Counted from the first letter of the stretch, positions 1 through 9,688 are shown. The stretch: 64,000 nucleotides of DNA from Hirschia sp964342355 (GCA_964342355.1 CAYFFG010000017.1:1-64000); one strand, 5' to 3'. Notes: generated by a model from the letters alone, not told the origin. Numbers and translations are program-made.

Positions 1-183
1 CTCCCGCACCCAACTTACCAGATCTCCTGAAATATATAACTTTGGCGCCTTGTGCCGAAATTTACAGTGCCAGATGCGCTATACGGAATGTCGTTCGTCA
101 TTTTGATGTAATTAGTGATGTTGCCACTTCCCAACAAAAGGCGTTCCGGACTAATGTCGGAACTGAATACAGGGGAGGTGAAG

Positions 184-1293
184 ATGTTTGGTCACACAAA
201 ACAGGAAAGCTCTCAAAGAGGTTCTGGCACTACTAAAAGCGTGATCAACGCTATAGGAAGGCGACAGTTTTTGCATAACGCGATAATTGCAGCGCCTATA
301 ATGCTAGCAACAGCGCCCGCCTTAGCAGAACGCGCCAAGCCCTCATCTAACAAGCGCGTTCCCACAACATCTTCATTGCCGCCACAAGATATTTTTATTC
401 CGCATCAATACAGCGAGCGGACTGCTGACCTTGGCGAAGTCAAAATGAATTACGCCGTAGTAGGCGCTGATAGCAATCCGGCACTTTTATTGGTGCCAGG
501 ACAAACAGAGTCCTGGTGGGGCTATGAAGCAGCGATGAAGTCTTTGAAAAACGACTTTCAGGTTTTTGCAGTCGATCTACGCGGGCAAGGACGTTCTACA
601 CGTACGCCTGGGCGTTATACCTTGGACAATATGGGCAATGACCTGGACAGTTTCATCGCGACGGTCATTAAAAGACCGACATTGGTGGCTGGATGCTCAT
701 CAGGTGGTTTACTGGCCTGCTGGTTGTCAGCTTACGCTACGCCGGGACAAGTTCGTGGATCTTATCTAGAAGATGCGCCGCTGTTTTCGTCTGAGATCGA
801 GCCAGCTTTTGGTCAAGGTATTCATCAGGCGGCAGGTCCGCGCCTCGCGCTTGTGAACCGATACTTAGGCGACCAATGGCAGATAGGTGACTGGCAAGGT
901 TTCTTGGCGGCCAGCCGATCCTCATCGCCCTTTGAAGATCGGGATACACCCCAAAAACAAACTCCGCCGCCTCAAAATATCCGTGAGTATGATCCGGAAT
1001 GGGCACGTGCGTTTACAGAAGGCACAGCTATGCGTACGTGTGACCATAAGGTCATGCTCAGCTCTGTAAATACGCCAATTTTACTGTCGCATCATATGCG
1101 CGCAGAGAACCCTGAAAACGGTCACTTAATGGGAGCAATGTCTGAGTTGCAGGTCGGTCAGGTCAAAAAACTGATTGAGGCAACAGGTCAGGCTTTCAGC
1201 TATGTTTCCTTGCCGAACGCAGCCCATGCTATGCATGTTTCTGATCCAGAGACTTATGTGAGGGTTCTTAAAGAATGGGTGGATCAGCTTTAG
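184..1293 (+). CDS. Tat-exported alpha/beta hydrolase
   Basis: Predicted periplasmic alpha/beta hydrolase of 369 residues; substrate unknown. A twin-arginine signal is visible (GRRQFLHNA at residues 25-33, hydrophobic stretch, likely cleavage after APALA at about residue 48). The nucleophile elbow is GCSSG with Ser172, and the likely catalytic His is in NAAHAMH near residue 348. I chose the ATG at 184 because GGGGAGGTG lies just upstream; an in-frame ATG at 115 would put 23 extra residues before the Tat signal and has no comparable ribosome site. It converges on the polysaccharide operon, whose last stop is 11 bases away. Fold and export are well supported; the reaction is not. Confidence 0.85.
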   Translation: MFGHTKQESSQRGSGTTKSVINAIGRRQFLHNAIIAAPIMLATAPALAERAKPSSNKRVPTTSSLPPQDIFIPHQYSERTADLGEVKMNYAVVGADSNPALLLVPGQTESWWGYEAAMKSLKNDFQVFAVDLRGQGRSTRTPGRYTLDNMGNDLDSFIATVIKRPTLVAGCSSGGLLACWLSAYATPGQVRGSYLEDAPLFSSEIEPAFGQGIHQAAGPRLALVNRYLGDQWQIGDWQGFLAASRSSSPFEDRDTPQKQTPPPQNIREYDPEWARAFTEGTAMRTCDHKVMLSSVNTPILLSHHMRAENPENGHLMGAMSELQVGQVKKLIEATGQAFSYVSLPNAAHAMHVSDPETYVRVLKEWVDQL

Positions 1294-1304
1294 GGAGGGC
1301 GGGC

Positions 1305-2786
1305 TCAGATGGATTTCCCGCGCAACATTGCAATGCGGTTTTGGGTCCAGTTAGGGTGCAGGCCAAAGAGCCAACCAGCATAAACAATGCCGCCTGCGCT
1401 GACGCACACAATAAGGCGCAGCACGGGATCAATGTGACTGAATTCACGCTGCAAGTACCACACAACTGCGCCCATAATCCCCGCAGCAAGATAAGCGGGG
1501 GATAATCCCAGGTAATGCAAGAAAGGATTTTGTCCAACGCGCATATGAACGATATGCGCGCTGATCAGTCCGACAAGCACAGAGGGGGCTGACATAATCA
1601 ACAGCGCCCAGAAGGGCGTGACATGCGGAAACGTCAGAAGCGCTGCAATACAGCTGAGCACATTTGTTAGAGTCACAAAAAACGACTTCCTGTTTTCGTC
1701 TAATGACCCTAGCGCCAAGCTGTTAAAACGGTTCAAGGGAATAAGCAGCGAGGTCAGACACACCGCCTGAATTAGCGGAGCGACGCCAGAATATGCGTCG
1801 GGCAAGATGACGTCGACAACATCATGAGCGACAATCAACAGGCCCGTAAAAGCTGGAAGCGCAAGAAACGCGCTTGTCTTGACGATAGAGTCATAAACGT
1901 GGCGCTCTTCTTTTTTGTTGCCGCGGACTTTCGCCATCAATGGAAACCATAAGCCTTGAAGTGGGCTTACGAGCGGTCCGCGCGCGGATTCTTCGATACG
2001 GTAAGCTGCGCGCAATAAACCGACTGTTTCTGTTCCATAGCGCGCGCCAAACACCAGTGTCGCTGCGCGCGGAATAGACAAGTTGAGGGTAATGATACTC
2101 CACAGCGGGAAATAGCGCTTTGCAAATGTAATGGCGTCAGCTTTTTCAAGCGCAAACAACGGCGCCCATCGCGTGTGTGCGTACTGAAAGACCAGCGCTG
2201 TAAAGAGGGCGACGACGCGCTGGACCACGAGCGCCCAGATGCTGAAAGGTGAGAATGCGACGGCTATGCCGGTAACGCCGCCTAAAATAGTCGCTGCCAT
2301 ATTGCGCTGGGTCTGAACTTTAAATCCCAGATCCTTCATGATCAGCGCGTCCATGACAGCCAGCCATGGCACGGGCAGCAGGATAAGCGCAAACACGGGC
2401 ATGAATGCCTTGATCAATGGGGATTGATAATAATCGGCCATCATTGGGGCGATCAGAATGAGCGACACAGTGAATGTTATCGCCACACCCATCATAACGG
2501 CGAAGGCGGAATTCAGAGTTTTCCGGTCATAACGATTGCCTTGCACGATGGCGTCCATGCCAGCGGTGCGCCCCTCAATGGCAATGATGTCAGCGATGAT
2601 GGATGCAAGCGCGACGATACCGAATACAAATGGATCAAGGCGTGTTGCCAGAATTAGGAAAACGGCAAACCCAGCGCCTTGAGACCCAAGGAAATTCAGC
2701 GCGTTCCATACAATTCCACTGCTCATGGACTTTGCCAGAGACGCAGACTTCTTGTCTGTGCGAACAGTGGATTGAGACGTGGGCAT
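1305..2786 (-). CDS. Oligosaccharide flippase (Wzx/MATE-like), last gene of operon
   Basis: Polytopic inner-membrane protein of 493 residues resembling the polysaccharide biosynthesis (Wzx/PST) flippases, which move lipid-linked glycan repeat units to the periplasmic face. About a dozen hydrophobic segments run through the protein after a polar N-terminus of about 20 residues, and length is normal for the family. It is the distal gene of the minus-strand polysaccharide operon, 13 bases after the adjacent glycosyltransferase. The operon also contains a second flippase at 7200-8726, so the two may serve different glycans or steps. Family call from overall character, not from a single diagnostic motif. 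Confidence 0.8.
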   Translation of the reverse strand: MPTSQSTVRTDKKSASLAKSMSSGIVWNALNFLGSQGAGFAVFLILATRLDPFVFGIVALASIIADIIAIEGRTAGMDAIVQGNRYDRKTLNSAFAVMMGVAITFTVSLILIAPMMADYYQSPLIKAFMPVFALILLPVPWLAVMDALIMKDLGFKVQTQRNMAATILGGVTGIAVAFSPFSIWALVVQRVVALFTALVFQYAHTRWAPLFALEKADAITFAKRYFPLWSIITLNLSIPRAATLVFGARYGTETVGLLRAAYRIEESARGPLVSPLQGLWFPLMAKVRGNKKEERHVYDSIVKTSAFLALPAFTGLLIVAHDVVDVILPDAYSGVAPLIQAVCLTSLLIPLNRFNSLALGSLDENRKSFFVTLTNVLSCIAALLTFPHVTPFWALLIMSAPSVLVGLISAHIVHMRVGQNPFLHYLGLSPAYLAAGIMGAVVWYLQREFSHIDPVLRLIVCVSAGGIVYAGWLFGLHPNWTQNRIAMLRGKSI

Positions 2787-2799
2787 TGCCTGTTTGGGC

Positions 2800-3927
2800 C
2801 TAAAGCAGTTTCAATGTCAGGCGCGCATATTTCCAGGTTGTCATCCAGTTTTGGGACTGAAGGTTGGTCCTGATGAAGAAAAGCATTGCGCGTGCAAATG
2901 CCTTTGCAATGGCTCTGCCAACTGGGCCGTTTTGGGATAATTCCGTTAGACGTTGTGCAATAACAGCATCGTTTATGACTTCGAGATTGCCGTATTTTGA
3001 AAACAGAGCGCGTCGGATGGCGTTTTTTTCCTGTTCGGTGAGGCATTCAGGCGCGTCTGTCTGGGCGATCGCGATTTCAAAGTCATCAAACGCCAAATCC
3101 CAGAGTTTTTTGCGCGCCATGACACATGCGCGTCGGATGAGCGCTTCGCGTGTTTTCTCGCAATCCATACTAAAAGCAGGCGTATCGCCAGGTAAGAAAT
3201 CACATAGCGAGCTGGCGCTGTGTAGTTCTATAAAAAAGTCTTTTTCTTCGTCTATCCATCGCTGTGTGCGATTGCTGGCGGCAAGCCCGCCTACGCGATC
3301 CCCGTCATGTTGGCGCTGGTAAAATACACATTCATCCGTTTGCGCCACTTGCGTTATGCGCGCCAAACGCACCAGCATTTCATAATCTTCCAATCGCGGG
3401 TATTTCGTGGAGAAGGGGCCTGCTTTTTCATAGACGGACTTTCGAACCAGCATGCCTGGGTGGTGGACGAAAAAGTCTTCCAACGTTGTCGCAAAAAAAG
3501 CGTCAGGTTCGCATTCGCTCCAAAAGCCGCAATCAAAGAAACGCTTGTCACCGCTGGCCGGATCAACTTCAAACCGTTTGTAACGGCCATATGAAAGACC
3601 AATATGGGGCCGACCATCCAAAGGTTTAGTCAGCGCTTCCAGCGCCGTTTCAGCCGCGATGTCATCATCGTCCATAATCCAGATCAGCGGGTGCTGACAG
3701 GTTGGGATTATCGTATTGAGGGTGTCTGCTTTGCCTGAGTTTTCCTTGTGGACATAACGGACGTGGTTGGAAAATCTGGCAGCGACTTCAGACGTGTGAT
3801 CGGATGATCCGTCATCGGCGATGATAATTTCACCCGGCTGGAATGTTTGCGCCAATACGCTTTCGACAGCTTCAGCCAGTAAGTCAGCGCGATTGAAAGT
3901 CGGTATGATAACAGACGTACGTTCCAA
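2800..3927 (-). CDS. Family 2 glycosyltransferase, TTG start
   Basis: Cytoplasmic GT-A fold glycosyltransferase of 375 residues, expected to add one sugar to a lipid-linked glycan. The N-terminus has the GT2 pattern SVIIPTFNR followed by IIADDGSSD; a DXD-type metal site is present as MDDDD near residue 85. The only sensible start is TTG at 3927, because the fold begins at once and no ATG or GTG lies upstream in frame. The C-terminal third carries a long alpha-helical extension without an assigned domain. It sits between a flippase and another GT2 in the same operon. Donor and acceptor cannot be read from sequence. Confidence 0.85.
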   Translation of the reverse strand: MERTSVIIPTFNRADLLAEAVESVLAQTFQPGEIIIADDGSSDHTSEVAARFSNHVRYVHKENSGKADTLNTIIPTCQHPLIWIMDDDDIAAETALEALTKPLDGRPHIGLSYGRYKRFEVDPASGDKRFFDCGFWSECEPDAFFATTLEDFFVHHPGMLVRKSVYEKAGPFSTKYPRLEDYEMLVRLARITQVAQTDECVFYQRQHDGDRVGGLAASNRTQRWIDEEKDFFIELHSASSLCDFLPGDTPAFSMDCEKTREALIRRACVMARKKLWDLAFDDFEIAIAQTDAPECLTEQEKNAIRRALFSKYGNLEVINDAVIAQRLTELSQNGPVGRAIAKAFARAMLFFIRTNLQSQNWMTTWKYARLTLKLL

Positions 3928-3956
3928 GGTGGTGTGATCCGGAGGGCTGCGAAGTT

Positions 3957-4949
3957 TTAGGAAGCTGTTTCAGAAGCTGAAACGGCCAAAGATGAACTGC
4001 GTTGGTCTTGTGCGTTTTGCTGTCTTAACCCGTCTACGCCATCCTGGTATCCGCGATAAAAATGAAAATTCCAAGCCGCATCAAAGCGTTTGGCTGGATT
4101 TGGCAAAAGTTGCGACAATAGAAAGGCCATTTTTTTCATGCCGCGTAATCCTGCGCGCACAACCATGCGCAATCCAGTTGGGTTGTGCGGTTTGATCGCG
4201 CCTTCAATCCAGTGTTTGCGGGCTGTGCCAAGACCGAGCCGATAAGCGCGTTTTTCCCGGAAGGCTTCCGTGGTCTGGTTAGGGCGGACAATATGATAAA
4301 CACTTGGCGCGCTGGCAAAACCCAGCTTGTAACCAGCGCTTTCGGCTGCGCGACAATAGGCTGTTTCGCTGCCCATGGCATAGTTAGACCTGCTGGAGTT
4401 GGGGCCGACGTCTTCGTCAAAGATGAGGCCATCATCAAACAGTTTTTTGCGAACCGCCATATTGGGGCCAAAGATGTAATCTGCGCCTATGGGACCGTCA
4501 GGAATGTTTTCGCGCAACGCATAAAGCTCGATGAAACGTGGTTTCTCGTCCAACATCCATTGCGGCATAGGGGTGTCAAACCACGGTGTGATCGAACCGC
4601 CAAACACATCTGTTTCGGGCGCTGCGTCAAATGCAGCTACCCATTTTTCCAGAAAACCGGCATGCGGGATAGCGTCATTGTCCGACAAGATGACGCGCGG
4701 CGCACTGATGTGTTTCACACCAAGATTTAGCGCTCGGTTTTTGCCTGGTTGAGGTTCGTATTCGGTAATCAGAGGGAGCTTGTCTTTAAACGCTTCAAGC
4801 ACTTTTGGCGTGTCATCAGTGCTGGCGTTGTCGATCACGATCACCTGCCAATCGAAAGGTTGCGGCCCCAGCGCGATATAGCCCTCCAGGGTGCGACGCA
4901 GGAGGTCTGCGCCATTATGTGTGGCGATGAGAACGGAAATCTCAGACAT
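3957..4949 (-). CDS. Family 2 glycosyltransferase
   Basis: GT2 enzyme of 330 residues with the expected N-terminal motifs: SVLIATHNGADLL, then VIDNASTDDT for nucleotide-sugar binding, and SDNDA as the DXD-like metal site. Its ATG overlaps the stop codon of the upstream GT4 gene by 8 bases, so translation is probably coupled. The protein resembles another GT2 in this window (44163-45113) in its motif order: NASTDDT-type loop, a metal site, then a conserved Gly/Ser-rich acceptor-side region near residue 190. Predicted role: one glycosyl transfer in the repeat-unit assembly of the operon's glycan. Confidence 0.85.
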   Translation of the reverse strand: MSEISVLIATHNGADLLRRTLEGYIALGPQPFDWQVIVIDNASTDDTPKVLEAFKDKLPLITEYEPQPGKNRALNLGVKHISAPRVILSDNDAIPHAGFLEKWVAAFDAAPETDVFGGSITPWFDTPMPQWMLDEKPRFIELYALRENIPDGPIGADYIFGPNMAVRKKLFDDGLIFDEDVGPNSSRSNYAMGSETAYCRAAESAGYKLGFASAPSVYHIVRPNQTTEAFREKRAYRLGLGTARKHWIEGAIKPHNPTGLRMVVRAGLRGMKKMAFLLSQLLPNPAKRFDAAWNFHFYRGYQDGVDGLRQQNAQDQRSSSLAVSASETAS

Positions 4950-6141
4950 GTGCGCCTCGTGATTGCAGGCCTAAAGAGGTGTTGCTCAAGTTGATAAGCA
5001 TGTCACTTAGCTGATCGTTGCAAATGTGGTTGTTAAAATGCTCAACAACATGGTGACGCGCGGCCTCGACCATACGTGTGCGCAAGGCCTTATCTTGTTG
5101 GATGCGAAGCATTGCCGTTGTGAGAGCGTCAACATCTCGTTCAGGCGCTAAAAGGCCGGTCTTTTCATGGGCGATCAATTCTGGAATGCCAGAGTGATAG
5201 GTCGAAAGCACGGGCAATCCGCTGGCCATAGCTTCCATAAGCGCGACAGGCACACCTTCCATGTCGCCATTTACGGCCACAACGCTGGGTAAGACGAAGG
5301 CGTGCGCTGCTTTCAGTTTCTTTGCCACCTCAGCATGAGGCAGACTACCGGTGAAAGTGACTGCATCGGCAATTTTAAGATCTGCGGCCAGACTTTTTAA
5401 CTCAGTTTCCAACGGACCTTCACCGATAATGGTGAGAGACGTTTGACGGTTGTCTGATCGGGTTTTGGCGTTTGCGAATGCGCGAATGGCGTATTCGACA
5501 CCTTTTTTCTCGGTCAGGCGTCCAACCGTTATGAAATTGAAGGTGTCATTGTTCGCCGGTGTGCGTGGATTGTAAGTGAAGGTGTCCGGAAACACGCCCA
5601 TACGGTGAACATGGGTTAAGTCTTTCGGCGCGCCCAGTGCTATCAGCTTGTCTTGCCAGAAATTGGAGATTGGCAAGAACAGGTCGCCGCGCGCAAACAG
5701 ATCGCCATAGACCTGTTGCGCGTCTTTGTCTTTCAGGTGGCTGGACATATCAGCGCCATGAAAGATGGTTGCAAGCTTGATTGAACTGGATGTCTCGTTG
5801 AGGCGTTCGGCTATGTCCGCGCCGAACCATCCGAAATGACAGACAACGACGTCGTTGGCGGCCAGCATTTTTTTGTAGATGAATGATTTGCGCGCTTCGC
5901 GGAAGCGATAAGGCGCTTTCTGCCACAACGCATTCTTTGGCGTGAGGTATGCAACTTTTCGCAAGCCGTTGCGAATAATGTCTGATTGAACCAGGGCTTC
6001 GTCCGCACTCCAATTGTCGGCAAGAACGGACACGTTATGTCCGCGCCGCACCATGCCTTCAATCTGGCTCAGGACAAAGGTTTCCGACAATTTGGGAAAC
6101 GGACCGACCCTGAAGAGGATGTTCAGTGAACGTTGCGCCAC
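4942..6141 (-). CDS. Family 4 glycosyltransferase, GTG start
   Basis: GT-B fold retaining glycosyltransferase of 399 residues. The C-terminal half shows the GT4 pattern: FITVGRLTEKKGVEYAI, then GEGPLE, then EGVPVALMEAMASGLPVL, which holds the E-x7-E donor-binding element. I prefer the GTG start at 6141, preceded by AAGGGGATAATC; the longer ATG frame from 6189 would overlap the end of the upstream gene and adds residues unlike the family. It overlaps the downstream GT2 start by 8 bases. It probably transfers a hexose from a nucleotide donor to the lipid-linked intermediate in the cytoplasm. Confidence 0.85.
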   Translation of the reverse strand: MAQRSLNILFRVGPFPKLSETFVLSQIEGMVRRGHNVSVLADNWSADEALVQSDIIRNGLRKVAYLTPKNALWQKAPYRFREARKSFIYKKMLAANDVVVCHFGWFGADIAERLNETSSSIKLATIFHGADMSSHLKDKDAQQVYGDLFARGDLFLPISNFWQDKLIALGAPKDLTHVHRMGVFPDTFTYNPRTPANNDTFNFITVGRLTEKKGVEYAIRAFANAKTRSDNRQTSLTIIGEGPLETELKSLAADLKIADAVTFTGSLPHAEVAKKLKAAHAFVLPSVVAVNGDMEGVPVALMEAMASGLPVLSTYHSGIPELIAHEKTGLLAPERDVDALTTAMLRIQQDKALRTRMVEAARHHVVEHFNNHICNDQLSDMLINLSNTSLGLQSRGAHV

Positions 6142-6151
6142 GATTATCCCC

Positions 6152-7120
6152 TTAGTTTGGCCAGCCCGGCCATCCAGGGCGCAGGCCAAATTTGATCATT
6201 GCGCCGTTCATGAGCGAAGCCACTTTGTCGCTGGTTGTGACCGGGCCACGATTAGCGGCAATTGTCTTGTAGTGGAGGGCGATTGCATCATCGCCACCCA
6301 TACGCCGCCATCCGCGACATTTGCCGAGGTAATAGAGCTCATATCGTCGCGCCAACGCAGAAAATTCCTGAGGCGTGAACACGTCCGGCCCATGGCGATA
6401 AAGTGTGGTGTGCCAGTCAGCGAAATGCGTGTTCTTCTTTAGCATTGTCGTAGAGGTTTGAGAGCCTTCATGCACGCGAACCCATCCCAGGTCTTCGTGG
6501 ATCATACCGAATTTGCCACGCTTAAGGATGCCGACATAAGCTTCGAAATCCATGCCAAGCATGATCTCGTCAAACAACGGGTTGCGCCATTCAAGCACGT
6601 CAGCGCGCATCAGGGAGTGAATGGCGAAAAAGCCCATCTCGCCTTTAAAGAAACCGCGGGCAATTTCTTTACCATCAACGACAGCCTGACCAGGCCAATT
6701 GAACTGCATGCGCTCTTCGTTTTTTGTCACATAAGTCCCAACCAGCTGAATGTCCGAGTCGGTTTCGGCCAGTGTGACAGTCTTTTCCACAAAGTCCGGT
6801 GTCATAAGATCATCAGCGCACAGGAAGCGAATGTATTTTGCATCCTTAGGGGTAAGGGCAATAGCGGCGTTCCAGTTGGCGTTGATGTTCAGGACTTCGT
6901 CATTGACGTGAACTTCTACGGGCACTTTTGCGTCTTTGAATTTTTCCAGGATCTCAGCTGTGTTGTCGGTGGACGCGTTGTTTAAGACGATGTGGACGAG
7001 ATTGGGGTAGGTCTGCGCTTGCACGCATTCCATCGTCTCCTCCAGATACGCACCGCCATTATAGACCGGCGTAACAACGGCGACTTTCGGTAAATCGGAA
7101 GCTGTGTTCGTGGCGTTCAT
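6152..7120 (-). CDS. Family 2 glycosyltransferase
   Basis: GT2 enzyme of 322 residues, with VAVVTPVYNGGAYLEET at the N-terminus, NNASTDNT in the donor-binding loop and LCADD as the metal-binding acidic motif near residue 95. The middle section (FFAIHSLMRADVL and similar) matches the acceptor-side arrangement of O-antigen and capsule GT2 proteins. The stop lies 10 bases before the GTG start chosen for the next gene, and the gene follows a flippase after a gap of about 80 bases. Specific sugar unknown. Confidence 0.85.
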   Translation of the reverse strand: MNATNTASDLPKVAVVTPVYNGGAYLEETMECVQAQTYPNLVHIVLNNASTDNTAEILEKFKDAKVPVEVHVNDEVLNINANWNAAIALTPKDAKYIRFLCADDLMTPDFVEKTVTLAETDSDIQLVGTYVTKNEERMQFNWPGQAVVDGKEIARGFFKGEMGFFAIHSLMRADVLEWRNPLFDEIMLGMDFEAYVGILKRGKFGMIHEDLGWVRVHEGSQTSTTMLKKNTHFADWHTTLYRHGPDVFTPQEFSALARRYELYYLGKCRGWRRMGGDDAIALHYKTIAANRGPVTTSDKVASLMNGAMIKFGLRPGWPGWPN

Positions 7121-7199
7121 GTGTCTTGGTCCAGGACATTCGCTTAACAGATGATCGAATTTACAACTTTACAAGCAACAGGTGTGCCGAAATCTGGCG

Positions 7200-8726
7200 C
7201 TAACGTGATTTGATATCAGAAATTAGTCCGAGCACTTCCTTTACAAGTTTCCGGTCCAGAAGGACGCACAATCCAACGTACGTGACGGCGCCAACTGATG
7301 ATAGAAAGACGAGTTTGCCAAGATTTGGCAATTCAGCCACCACAGGAATGAATTTAAGCGCCAGCACTGTGCCTGCCATCAACAGGGTAGCCAGAAACGG
7401 TGTTTTCAGCGCGCCGATTATATCGCCAAGCGACATTTTAATGAGGCGCATTAAGGGAATAAAGCTGAACGGCGACAAGGACACGCACAAGACCAGGTAA
7501 GCGGTCGCGACGCCTTCCAAACCCCAGTTCACGCCCACCTGAAAGCCGATAACAGACGCCGCCATGCCGATGAGTGATAGTCGGAATAAAATGTCAGCAC
7601 GGCCAAGTGCCATGTACATAGCGCCTTGTGTGGACCCCAAACTCTGTATAGCGCCAACGGGCGCGATGATCTGAAGGATCGCCGCGGCTGGCGCCATGCG
7701 TTCGCCTAAAACGACAATGATGAGGGGCTCAGCCAAAAGTGAGACGCCCGCCATTGCTGGAAACGTACACAACGAAATGAGGCGATACGTGCGTAAAGTG
7801 GCTGCGCGCATCCGGCCTTTGTTTTCCTGAAACGTCGACATCGCCGGCATAAGCACCTGGCTTAATCCCCAAGCGAACACTTCTACAGGTAACAACAAGA
7901 TACGGTAGGCGATTGAATAATATCCGAGCGCAGCTGCGCCCAATATGCGGCCGATAATGATGTTGTCTGCGTTACGCGACACAAAATTGACCACGCGAGT
8001 CAGCATCATGTTGGATGAAAAACCAAACATCTCGCGTAATTCGTCCACGCTTATGATAGGCGCTATTGGCGGGCGAGCCAGAAGCCACATCAAAATGGTT
8101 TTCAGTGAGAACATGACGACTTGCTGGAACACCAGCGACCACGCGCCATACCCTTGAATAGCGCTGAATATGGCGACTGCGATACCAGCGCCGATGGAGA
8201 AAACTTCGACCATAGATAAAAGATCAAAGCGCATCTGGCGCTGAAGTTTGGCTGCAGGCGTAATGGTGAGGCAGTTCAGGATGACCGTAAAAGAAAGCAC
8301 CTGCAGGATTGGTTCTGCGCGTGGCTGATTGAACCATCCAGCGACCGGCGCAGATAAGAAATAAATGATTGCGGTAAGGGTGGCCCCCACAGCGACATTG
8401 ATCCAGAAAACACTGGTCCAGGCCTGTTTGGAGACAGATTTCGCCCGTACGAGGGCCGGGCCGAATCCAAAATCGTTGAACATCATCAGGAATAGAACGA
8501 CCGGCATGCCGATCTGAACAATCCCGAAATCATCCGGGGATAAAAACCGTGCAAGGACTGGCAGCACGAAGATCGCAGAGGCGATGCGGGCGATGTTCGC
8601 CATAGTCGCCCAGGCTGCGCCTTTGACGACAGACCCTGCCATCGAATCTGAATTAGTCGATACGTCAGCATCAACAGATGATTTTGCAGGGGCCTCTGCG
8701 TTGGGATTTTGAACAGTGCTGCTCAT
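7200..8726 (-). CDS. Lipopolysaccharide/O-antigen flippase (Wzx-like)
   Basis: Polytopic membrane protein of 508 residues of the polysaccharide flippase superfamily, closest in appearance to the WzxC/lipopolysaccharide-exporter type. A charged, Ser-rich N-terminus of about 30 residues precedes GSVVKGAAWATMANIARI and many hydrophobic segments; the segment GFGPALVRAKSVSKQAW is typical of this group. It follows the cytidylyltransferase gene across a 95-base gap that contains a perfect hairpin (8778-8804), which may set relative expression of the sugar-nucleotide and assembly halves of the operon. Confidence 0.85.
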   Translation of the reverse strand: MSSTVQNPNAEAPAKSSVDADVSTNSDSMAGSVVKGAAWATMANIARIASAIFVLPVLARFLSPDDFGIVQIGMPVVLFLMMFNDFGFGPALVRAKSVSKQAWTSVFWINVAVGATLTAIIYFLSAPVAGWFNQPRAEPILQVLSFTVILNCLTITPAAKLQRQMRFDLLSMVEVFSIGAGIAVAIFSAIQGYGAWSLVFQQVVMFSLKTILMWLLARPPIAPIISVDELREMFGFSSNMMLTRVVNFVSRNADNIIIGRILGAAALGYYSIAYRILLLPVEVFAWGLSQVLMPAMSTFQENKGRMRAATLRTYRLISLCTFPAMAGVSLLAEPLIIVVLGERMAPAAAILQIIAPVGAIQSLGSTQGAMYMALGRADILFRLSLIGMAASVIGFQVGVNWGLEGVATAYLVLCVSLSPFSFIPLMRLIKMSLGDIIGALKTPFLATLLMAGTVLALKFIPVVAELPNLGKLVFLSSVGAVTYVGLCVLLDRKLVKEVLGLISDIKSR

Positions 8727-8777
8727 GCTTGCAGATCCAGACGCAGCGCGTCATGATTTAAAAGTTGCGCTGTATGC

Positions 8778-8804
8778 ACGCTGCCTTGAAAGACAAGGCA
8801 GCGT
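8778..8804. terminator. Perfect 11-bp hairpin inside the polysaccharide operon
   Basis: ACGCTGCCTTG (8778-8788) pairs exactly with CAAGGCAGCGT (8794-8804) around a five-base loop. On the plus strand the stem runs into TTTT, but the operon is on the minus strand, where no T-run follows. It lies between the cytidylyltransferase and the flippase. Possible roles are a partial terminator, an mRNA-processing or stabilising element, or an end point for antisense transcription. Confidence 0.5.
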
Positions 8805-8821
8805 TTTACAATGAATATGAG

Positions 8822-9598
8822 TTAGGCTTTCCAAGGCGCATTGCCAGACGCCCACAAGTCTTCCAGCTTGTGTTTGTCGCGCAGCGTGTCCATGTTCTGC
8901 CAGTAACCTTTGTGGTGGTATGATCCAAGCTTGCCAGCTTCGACCATGCGCTCGATTGGTTCTTCTTCCCAGACGGTCGTGTCATCATCAACCAGGTCGT
9001 AGATTTCCGGTTCGCAGACGAAGTAGCCACCATTGATCAGGCCGCCATCAGCTGCGCCTTTTTCACGGAAAGCGCGAACGCGTGTATTATTGTTCTCAAG
9101 GCCAAGCGCACCAAAACGACCAGGCTGTGTCACAGCTGTCAGTGTCGCCCAGTTGCCGGACTTTCTGTGGTGAGCCAGTAAGTCGTTGATATTCAGATCG
9201 GTCACACCGTCGCCGTATGTGAGAAGGAATGTTTCCTCACCAATGACGTCGCGCGCACGTTTGATGCGGCCGCCTGTCATCGTGTCCAAGCCGGTGTCCA
9301 GGACTGTAACTTTCCAGTCTTCGATTTCACCGTGCGGGCGGCTCCAAAGAACTTCGCCAGTTTTCGTGGAGATCGTGAAGTCAGATGATTGCAGGTGGTA
9401 GTTCGCAAAATAATTACGGATGAATTCTGCTTTGTAGCCTGCAAGGATTACAAACTCGGTAAAACCAGCTTTGGCGTAGGTCCGCATGATGTGCCAGATA
9501 ATTGGCCTGCCGCCAACTTCAACCATTGGCTTTGGACGAACGGTGGTCTCTTCTGAAAGGCGGGTTCCATACCCCCCGGCGAGAATAACGGCTTTCAT
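8822..9598 (-). CDS. rfbF: Glucose-1-phosphate cytidylyltransferase
   Basis: Makes CDP-glucose from glucose-1-phosphate and CTP, the entry step to CDP-activated deoxy and branched sugars. The 258-residue length is normal. The nucleotidyltransferase signature LAGGYGTRLSEET at residues 6-18 is followed by RPKPMVEVGGRPI, and the middle contains TYGDGVTDLN (metal and nucleotide site) and MVEAGKLGSYHHKGYWQNMD, characteristic of RfbF/DdhA. The start ATG at 9598 has GGGGA just upstream. A clear CDP-glucose 4,6-dehydratase is not recognisable nearby; the SDR gene two positions upstream may fill a related role. Confidence 0.93.
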   Translation of the reverse strand: MKAVILAGGYGTRLSEETTVRPKPMVEVGGRPIIWHIMRTYAKAGFTEFVILAGYKAEFIRNYFANYHLQSSDFTISTKTGEVLWSRPHGEIEDWKVTVLDTGLDTMTGGRIKRARDVIGEETFLLTYGDGVTDLNINDLLAHHRKSGNWATLTAVTQPGRFGALGLENNNTRVRAFREKGAADGGLINGGYFVCEPEIYDLVDDDTTVWEEEPIERMVEAGKLGSYHHKGYWQNMDTLRDKHKLEDLWASGNAPWKA

Positions 9599-9688
9599 GA
9601 CTTGGTCCCCATTTGGACTGATTGTTGAACTTCAGTTCCCTCAATGCAAGAATTTTGCCGACATTACTCGCCAGCGCAATTCTTTCGT

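Noticed and set aside
1..183. Open frame 42-236 before the Tat hydrolase
   Set aside because: Overlaps the true start and ribosome site of the hydrolase and has no recognisable features; the first 180 bases otherwise show nothing.
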